A stretch of DNA of 64,000 nucleotides. Origin: Haematobia irritans. Lineage: Eukaryota; Arthropoda; Insecta; Diptera; Muscidae. Below are positions 56,993-64,000 of the stretch, one piece after another. The notes under the pieces are model-generated. The model saw nothing but the letters and a program-made list of their open reading frames with translations. It did no database searches and was not told where the DNA came from. Location: NCBI RefSeq assembly GCF_050003625.1, contig NC_134397.1, positions 264,052,070 through 264,116,069 on the forward strand, given 5' to 3'. The first letter of the stretch is position 1; each line of letters begins with the position of its first letter. Both the position numbers and the translations under genes were made by a program.

Positions 56993-58288
56993 ACAGGTTG
57001 GCTGATAAGTCCCCGGTCTGACACATAGATGGCGTCGCTAGTATTAAATGCATATTATTTTTATATAGTACCAACTTTCAAATGATTCGTGTCAAAATTT
57101 GACGTCTGTAAGGCAATTAGTTTGTGAGATAAAGCGTCTTTTGTGAAGCAACTTTTGTTATTGTGAAAAAAATGGAAAAAAAGGAATTTCGTGTTTTGAT
57201 AAAATACTGTTTTCTGAAGGAAAAAAAAAATACGGTGGAAGTAAACACTTGGCTTGATAATGAGTTTCCGGACTCTGCCCCAGGAAAATCAACAATAATT
57301 GATTGGTATGCAAAATTCAAGCGTGGTGAAATGAACACGGAGGACGGTGAACGCAGTGAACGGCCGAAAGAGGTGGTTACCGACGAAAACATAAAAAAAA
57401 TCCACAAAATGATTTTGAATGACCGTAAAATGAAGTTGATCGAGATAGCAGAGGCCTTAAAGATATCAAAGGAACATGTTGGTCATATCATTCATCAATA
57501 TTTGAATATGCGGAAGCTCTGTGCAAAATGACTGCCGCGCGAGCTCACATTTGACCAAAAACAACAACGTTTTGATGATTCTGAGCGGTGTTTGCAGCTG
57601 TTAACTCGTAATACACCCTAGTTTTTCCGTCGATATGTGACAATGGATGAAACATGGCTCCATCAATACACTCCTGAGTCCAATCGGCAGTCGGCTGAGT
57701 GGACAGCGACCGGTGAACCGTCTCCGAAGCGTGGAAAGACTCATAAGTCCGCTGGCAAAGTAAAGGCCTCCGTTTTTTGGGATGCGCATGGAATAATTTT
57801 TATCGATTATCTTGAGAAGGGAAAAACCATCAACAGTAACTATTATATGGCGTTATTGGAGCGTTTGAAGGTCGAAATCGCGGCAAAACGGCCCCATATG
57901 AAGAAGAAAAAAGTGTTGTTCCACCAAGACAACGCACCGTGCCACAAGTCATTGAGAACGATGGCAAAAATTCATTAATTGGGCTTCGAATTGCTTCCCC
58001 ACCCACCGTATTCTCCAGATCTGGCCCCCAGCGACTTTTTCTTGTTCTCAGACCTCAAAAGGATGCTCGCAGGGAAAAAAATTGGCTGCAATGAAGAGGA
58101 GATCGCCGAAACTGAGGCCTATTTTGAGGCAAAACCGAAGGAGTACTACCAAAATGGTATCAGAAAATTGGAAGGTCGTTATAATCGTTATATCGCTCTT
58201 GAAGGGAACTATGTTGAATAATAAAAACGAATTTTGACAAAAAAATGTGTTTTTCTTTGTTAGACCGGGGACTTATCAGCCAACCTGT
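56993..58288 (+). mobile_element. Himar1-like mariner, copy 2, both TIRs present
   Basis: A 1296-bp element between TA dinucleotides (56991-56992, 58289-58290). TIRs begin ACAGGTTGGCTGATAAGTCC on the left and are matched by the inverse on the right. Length, ends and transposase match the irritans-subfamily mariner Himar1 as I know it. Confidence 0.93.
57172..58221 (+). pseudogene. Mariner transposase with three nonsense codons
   Basis: Reads MEKKEFRVLIKYCFLK… through …GRYNRYIALEGNYVE in a single frame. Nonsense codons are TGA at 57529-57531 (for the Trp after KLCAK), TAG at 57619-57621 and TAA at 57976-57978. All three catalytic acids are otherwise present: MDETWLH, HQDNAPCHK and YSPDLAPSD (the D,D34D triad). 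There is no frameshift, only substitutions, so it is a recently inactivated copy and better preserved than copy 1. Confidence 0.93.
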
Positions 58289-58291
58289 TAT

Positions 58292-58574
58292 CTCTCATGT
58301 TTCCTAATGTCAAAGTCTATGTTATCAGTGTTTCTCCATTTAGCTTTGTAAGCGGAAGCCGATTGGCGTATCTAATTAGAGCAGCTACTCAAAAAGTTTG
58401 TAACAAAAGTTGCATCAGTGGATAATTGATCGGAGCCAAATAGAGAATTTTGTATCGGCTCAGCAGTCAAGCCGACGCCAAGAATAATATGGATACAGTA
58501 AACTAAATATGGAAACATGTGTTTCCGGTGTCCTTAACAGTGGGTAGAACACTAGACTTTTTAATTTGATTATT
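58292..58574. repeat. Direct repeat flanking mariner 2, right copy
   Basis: Matches 56717-56980 with a small insertion (TCGGAGCCAAATAGAG) and point differences. Confidence 0.85.
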
Positions 58575-60866
58575 AAAAGTTTTTAATGTAGTTTCATCCA
58601 TTTTGTTCTATGCTTGTGTAGTTCAGCTGGTAGCCAGATCAAGGAACTCTGCGACAAGGATGGGGTGTGTCCAGAGTGATCTGGTAGTGAGACGGGAAGG
58701 CTTAGCGGGGCAAGCAAAAAGGTGACGAGTGTCATGTGGCCCTTGAATACAGATGGGACACACCTCAGCTACGCTGCTATCAATCACTGATAAGTACGAA
58801 TTGAGGCGGCTGCACTTGCCTGATCTTAGTTGGGTCTGCCGTGGGAGGTCTCTCTCCTCTGGTGCTATGGGCGGCGGTCGGACTCCGAGAACAGGATTAA
58901 CCTTGTATCTTCTCACCGCTTCAGCTACAGTATCCTCATGAATCCTGTTCAGACCTGTCTGGTATGCTGCCTGATCTAGAGTCTCTCTTTTGTAACGCTG
59001 GATTTCGGACTCTAGAAGGTGAAGATCAACCCATACATTCCTGGGTGGAGGTTGTCTATCCACAAGATGGTGATTCGGATAACAACTTCGATGGCAACCC
59101 AAGAGGTACTGCTTTGACAACATGTAATTGTGTCGACACACTGGGATGATCTTGGTCTCCGCATAAAGGTGATCCAGGAGTGTACTGCGGAGACATCCTG
59201 TTGCGATTCTAAAGGTCTGCCGTGGTAAGGTCTCTCTCCTCTGGTGCTATGGGCGGCGATCGGACTCCGAGATCAGGATTAACCTTGTAGCTTCTCACAG
59301 CTTCAGCTACAGTATCCTCATGAATCCTGTTCAGACCTGTCTGGTATGCTGCCTGATCTAGAGGCTCTCTTTTGTAATGCTGGATCTCCGACTCTAGAAG
59401 GTGAAGATCAACCCTTACATTCCTGGGTGGAGGTTGTCTATCCACAAGATGGTGATTCGGATGACAACTTCGATGGCAACCCAAGAGGTACTGCTTTGAC
59501 AACATGTAATTGTGTCGACGCACTGGGATGATCTTGGTCTCCGCATAAAGGTGATCCAGGGGTGTACTGCGGAGAGGTCTCTCTCCTCTGGTGCTATGGG
59601 CGGCGGTCGGACTTCGAGAACAGGATTAACCTTGTAGCGTCTCACCGCTTCAGCTACAGTATCCTCATGAATCCTGTTCATACCTGTCTGGTATGCTGCC
59701 TGATCTGCGGAGACATCCTGTTGCGGTTCTAAAGGCAGCGTTCTGACAGGTCTGTATGTTATTCCACTGCGTATCGCTCGTTTGAGGTGCACACTGGCGC
59801 TGCAGTTTACCACTGACCGGCCAATTGCCTTATATGTAGTTAACAAGGTTTCTTTGTTCGCACCCCAAGTGCTGCCGGCAAACGACTTGAGGACCTTGTT
59901 TCTACCGCGGACGACTTAAAAAGACTGTCGAATGTGACCCCGAGAATCTTGGGGTAATTTGTTGTCGGAATTGTTTCGCCATCGACTCTGACATTCAACT
60001 GCCTGCGTTCTTCCGCAGTCCATGTAGTGAATAGTGTGGCTGAGGATTTGGAGGCAGATATCTTCAAATTTCTTGCAGTGAAATAACTGGTAAGATCAGC
60101 GAGGTAGACATTCAGTCGATCGCAAATGTCATCAACAATGGGCCCGGATGCCATGATTGTGCAATAGTCTGCATATGACACAATCTCGACGCCGTCAGGA
60201 GGACAGGTAGAGGTTAAACAGTGCCGGAGATATCACCCCGCCCTGGGGAACTCACTGTTTAACTCTACGGGATTTTCACTTCTTGTCCCTGAATTCCACG
60301 TACGACTGGCGTCCACACATATAATTCAGAACCCAACGCTTCGTTCCTGCCGGTAGGGACATATTCTCGATGTCCTCGAATAATGTGGCATGGTTGACCG
60401 TATCGAACGCTTACGATAGATCATACGCCACGAGGACCGTCCTGTGACACGGCTTGGGCTGATTAAGTCCCCTGTTGATATGTGTCGAAATGGCATGTAA
60501 GGCTGCCGTCGTACTGTATACCTTACGGAATCCATGTTGATGGTGGGCAGCTGGAAAATTCTCCACAAGGCTGGGGAGGATTAGTGCCTCAAGTGTCTTG
60601 GCTACTGGCGAGAGAAGGGATATCGGTCTGTACGATTCACCTTTACTTGAATCTTTGCCTGGTTTCAGTAGTGGAATCACTCTTCCCATCTTCCAGGCAT
60701 CGGGTATAATGAGTGATTCCAAGGACAAATTGAGGAGTCTGGTCAGGTACTCAACTCCCACTATTCCCAGATGCTTCAGCATTAGCATTGAAATTCCGTC
60801 GTTAAAAGTATCCGATGCTGGACCGAATCTACCCGTGTATGCTACAGGAGTGCTTCGATCTCCTGG
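58574..60866 (-). pseudogene. LINE fragment (Jockey/LOA-like group), with internal tandem duplications
   Basis: On the minus strand, pieces appear in normal LINE order. 60411-60866 holds the reverse transcriptase fingers/palm (…GRVIPLLKPGKDSSKGESYRPISLLSP…HQHGFRK…). 59840-60181 holds the catalytic loop in altered form, YADYCTIMASG for YADDCTIMASG, followed by ARNLKISASKSSATLFTTW. 58623-59141 is the C-terminal part with a CCHC-type CPICIQGPHDTRHLFACPAK. A segment of about 350-380 bp is present three times (starts near 58846, 59228 and 59574). Frameshifts and the DD-to-DY change make it inactive. Exact clade not resolved. Confidence 0.8.
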
Positions 60867-60900
60867 GTGAGTTTTATATGGAGTTATTCGCGGAGCATGG

Positions 60901-60966
60901 TATATACCCATGCTCCAAAGAGAGCATTGGTATATACCCATGCTCTCTTTGGAGCATGGGTATATA
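60901..60966. repeat. Perfect 27-bp inverted repeat with 12-base spacer
   Basis: Left arm 60901-60927 and right arm 60940-60966 are exact reverse complements containing CATGCTCCAAAGAGAGCAT and its inverse. The spacer repeats GGTATATACCC. It sits where two opposite LINE fragments meet. Confidence 0.95.
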
Positions 60967-61009
60967 CCAAAGGCTTGGCAAAGGGTAAAGGTGGCTCTCA
61001 TCCCAAAGA

Positions 61010-62580
61010 CAGACTTTTTAGCTTGACTTTTTTCTTGCTAAAAGAAAGAATACTGAATAATCACGTAAGGATTGAACTGAACCGGAGGTTATCGAATTGT
61101 CAAAATGGCTATTTAAAGGACAGGTCTATAGATTCGGCACTACACTCTGTTGAGAGATCAATGGCATACAGAGAACATACAATGGCTGTTTTTCTTAATA
61201 TTGAAGGCGCCTTTAATAATACGAAAATTTACGAGGTATTACTTGCATTGAGAAGAAATGGTGTAAGTGATTTTATAAAGGACTGAATTGAGGGAATGTT
61301 ACTTCACAGCGGAACTGGCAAATGCTACAAGAAACACGACAACGACAAGGGGGTTGCCTCAAAGAGGCGTGATATCGTTTTTTACTTTGGCTGCTCGTAG
61401 TAGATGAGATTCTGAGTGCACAAAAAGAGATACAAATACTGGCGTATGGAGATAATATCGTAATAACGCCATCAGGCAAATTTCTGGACACGATTTCGGA
61501 TATAATAGGTTAGGTTAGGTTATGTGGCAGCCCGATGTAGCAGGCTCACTTAGACTATTCAGTCCATTTTGGTACCACAGTGGTGAACTTCTCTCTTATC
61601 ACTGAGTGCTGCCCAATTCCATGTTAAGCTCAATGACAAGGGACCTCCTTTTTATAGCCGAGTCCGAACGGCGTTCCACATTCCAGTGGAACCACTTAGA
61701 GAAGCTTTGAAACCCTCAGAAATGTTACCAGCATTACTGAGGTGGGATAATCCACCGCTGAAACACATTTTTGGTGTTCGGTCGTAGCAGGAATCGAACC
61801 CACGACCTTGTGTATGCAAGGCGGGCATGCTAACCATTGCACCACGGTGGCTCCCTTCGGATATAATGAGTGAGGCCTTATAAATTTTATTCGATTGGAC
61901 AAAGCGGTGTGGATTAGGTTTTAACCCAAGGAAAACTGAGCAGAGTGCTCTTTACCACCCAGTATAAGGGCCCACAATTTCAAGGAGCAAGGTGGATACA
62001 GCATCTTTCAGGCGGAGGTTGATGATGCCTATATTCGGGAACGATGTCAGCATCTTCACTTAGGAAATCCGAACATAACGTCGAAGGTAGTCAGCCGCTG
62101 TCATAGAGAGCTTGGAGCTCTCACTGAACAGCATAACACTGAATACCTGGACATTATGGAATAATGGGTAATGAGGAGGCGGATGTGCTGACTAAAGAAG
62201 GCGCACATCATGGCGAATGTCTTCTATCCCGCTATCTTTATATACTTTCAGGATCAATGTCAAATACAATGATTTATGGAAATGACATTGGGCTTCCTCT
62301 ATGATCTGCCAGCAAATCAAACTGATATGGGACGACAAGAGCCGTAAGAACTTTGATTTTCTGATGGCGACACATAGATATTATTTGAGGCCACTGATAG
62401 CATCATAACAGGACATAACACACTTGGAAAACATATGGTAAGGATATGCTTAATGACTAACGATATTTGTAGATGGTGTCTGGACCCATAGGCAATAGAG
62501 ACTCCTAATATCGTCTTGTCTGGAACCTCGAATACGATTTATGAAGAGGAAAGAAAAAAACTATGAAGAAACACAATGGG
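61010..62580 (+). pseudogene. Second LINE fragment with RNase H (R1/LOA/I-like group), plus strand
   Basis: Pieces in order: KERILNNHVRIELNRRLSNCQNGYLKDRSIDSALHS… with LNIEGAFNN (first palm Asp changed to Asn) at 61040-61290; QILAYGDNIVI (altered YADD) with SGKFLDTISDI near 61430-61500; thumb (CGLGFNPRKTEQSALY) at 61900-61960; and GNEEADVLTKEGAHH, an RNase H signature, near 62165-62215. Stops and frameshifts are present, and a SINE splits it. Inactive. Confidence 0.75.
61507..61855 (-). mobile_element. tRNA-derived SINE inserted in LINE reverse transcriptase
   Basis: Full copy, minus strand, with perfect 12-bp target duplication TTCGGATATAAT (61495-61506 and 61856-61867). The plus-strand left edge is AGGTTAGGTTAGG, the CCTAA-type tail. 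Confidence 0.93.
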
Positions 62581-62593
62581 TCAACATGGGCTA

Positions 62594-62928
62594 GGTTAGG
62601 TTAGGTTAGGTGGCAGCACGATGTATCAGGCTCACTTAGACTATTCAGTCCATTGTGATACCACATTGGTGAACTTCTCTCTTATCACTGAGTGGTGCCC
62701 GATTCAATGACAAGGGATCTCCTTTTTATAGCCGAGTCCAAACGGCGTTCCACATTGCAGTGAAACCACTTAGAGGAGCTTTGAAACCCTCAGAAATGTC
62801 TCCAGCATTACTGAGTTGGGATAATCCACTGCTGAAAAAATTTTTGGTGTTCGGTCGAAGCAGGAATCGAACCCACGATATTGTGTATGCAAGGTTGACT
62901 GCTAACCATTGCACCACGGTGGCTCCCA
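62594..62928 (-). mobile_element. tRNA-derived SINE, last copy
   Basis: Full copy, minus strand, with a 13-bp target duplication TCAACATGGGCTA / TCAATATGGGCTA (62581-62593 and 62929-62941, one mismatch). The tail has three to four TTAGG units on the plus strand. Confidence 0.9.
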
Positions 62929-62941
62929 TCAATATGGGCTA

Positions 62942-63854
62942 AGTGGGAACCACGTCCGTTTGCTTCGGGCTGGTTTCATCCTCTATAACCTAACCTAACC
63001 ATATTTTTAATTAGTCCAAAAAAGTTAAGTTTAAGGTCCTTAGTAAAGATTTGAATTTTCCTTTCTTACTAGATCGAGATCACTACGTCACTTGGAAAAA
63101 GAAAAAACCACCCATTGTTGTCTTGTCATTAAGAAATGTAACATCATTGGCTATTCGCAGTAGTCGGAAGGGATCTATAATGACAGGCAATCAATGCTTT
63201 TCAAACTGTAAAATTTAAAACAGCTTATAAATGCCAACTTCATGACATTCTTTTTACAGACACATTTAAGGCATCAGTTTTTTAACTACGAAACAGTATC
63301 TTAATATGAATGTTATTTGGGAATGTCCACAAACATGACAATTCACAGAGCTGTTGTTTGTTTCCTCACCATAGATGGCGCCTTATCCGATGTAAAATAA
63401 TAATTTTTAATTTCTCTTTAATTTACTTTTACCCCTTCTTAAAAAAAATAACTATTATTTTTTTCAAAGAGAATTATTAACTCTTCAATAAACGCACGGA
63501 TTAACGCATGTTATGTAATTCCACCTCAAGTGTAAGGTGTCTGATTGGCTATTCATAATAGTCGAAGGGAAGCAATGAGAACTGCACAGACAATCAGCGC
63601 TTTTAAAACTGTAATATGTAAACTGGAATTGCCCACACAGACAGTAATTTCATTATTATCTTTATTCGTATTTGAAAGACTCTAAGGGCTAGTGGAGGTA
63701 AAGATGCAGAAAGTACATTTTGAAGAAAAATGACGATAATAGGTTCTGTAGTTATTGCTTTAACAATTTTACCATATTTAAAAAAAAAACGAGATGTTTA
63801 AAATCCCATTTCAATTTCGAAAATTAGAATATTCAGAGCTCTATATCCAATCCA
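62942..63854. other. Intron sequence without recognised elements
   Basis: Contains two diverged direct copies of a ~130-bp block (about 63130-63265 and 63520-63650; shared ATTGGCTATTC, AATAGTCG/AGTAGTCG and CTTTTAAAACTGTAA-type words). CCTAACCTAACC at 62985-63000 may be a SINE tail remnant. Confidence 0.5.
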
Positions 63855-63860
63855 ACTCAC

Positions 63861-64000
63861 CTGATCTATAGCAATTGGGAAGGTCTCAGCCAAAACAATC
63901 CATGTTACAGCTTCATTACAAGATGGCGTTGTCAGTGATCCCTCATATGTGATATAACTACGGATTTCCGGAAAAAGATCAGTTATTTTGAAATTTCTCT
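63861..64000 (-). CDS. Alpha-carbonic anhydrase, penultimate coding exon (partial)
   Basis: The minus strand reads RNFKITDLFPEIRSYITYEGSLTTPSCNEAVTWIVLAETFPIAIDQ up to the donor GTGAGT. YEGSLTTP…C.E.VTWIV is the hallmark of alpha-carbonic anhydrases: the two Thr of SLTT correspond to human CA II Thr199/Thr200, which line the zinc site. The second Pro of the usual TTPP is Ser here. The zinc-binding His residues lie in upstream exons outside the window. The exon continues past 64000. It joins in frame with the exon at 56321-56518. Confidence 0.92.

Larger units (their letters stand above)
56519..63860 (-). other. Intron of the carbonic anhydrase gene (7.3 kb)
   Basis: Bounded by donor GTGAGT (63855-63860, minus strand) and acceptor TTTCAG (56519-56524), phase 0. 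It contains a flanking direct duplication, a mariner, at least two LINE fragments in opposite directions and two SINEs. The length is almost wholly due to these insertions. Confidence 0.85.

Overview
This window is eukaryotic, AT-rich and almost entirely made of transposable elements. It comes from a calyptrate (muscid) fly. The strongest pointer is two decayed mariner copies that match what I recall of the irritans-subfamily element Himar1 from the horn fly Haematobia irritans, including its terminal inverted repeats (TIRs), so Haematobia or a close relative such as Stomoxys is likely. DINE-1/Helentron-type repeats, tRNA-derived SINEs and a cathepsin L gene fit this. The assignment rests on recognition by eye, not on a database search.

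Two host genes are visible. An intronless cathepsin L-like cysteine protease lies on the minus strand at 6842-7858, with a decayed relative of its 3' end at about 14925-15115. The last two exons of a probably GPI-anchored alpha-carbonic anhydrase lie on the minus strand at 63861-64000 (running off the window) and 56321-56518. They are joined in phase across a 7.3 kb intron that holds a mariner, LINE fragments and SINEs.

Layout. 1-2200: LINE relics. 2224-5100: a TIR element with two tRNA-like heads, split by a Helentron-type repeat and followed by a SINE. 5211-6646: a second Helentron-type family. 6700-8500: cathepsin gene. 8500-13025: AATTAATT-rich MITEs (short non-autonomous TIR elements) interrupted by a third Helentron-type family. 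13208-13666: a very long palindrome. 14195-15115: mariner and cathepsin relics. 17262-19708: a TIR element with a nested hAT MITE. 20994-26226: Helentron-type and hAT-type repeats. 27885-32170: a 29-bp minisatellite and a fold-back MITE, partly in a 1.2 kb tandem duplication. 33399-37137: SINE, mariner 1 and nested repeats. 37357-44953: a 7.6 kb (TTA)n tract carrying one full-length R4/Dong-type retrotransposon with an intact 1205-codon ORF and two 5'-truncated copies. 45408-54450: more nested repeats. 56321-64000: carbonic anhydrase exons and the repeat-filled intron.

Most long open frames here are artefacts of microsatellites or of a 153-bp tandem repeat whose length is a multiple of three. 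The most notable items are the Dong cluster in its TTA landing site, the two shorter copies sharing an extra polyadenylated 3' segment, the element with two divergent tRNA-like heads, the same 153-bp period in three Helentron-type families, and the ~226-bp-arm palindrome.
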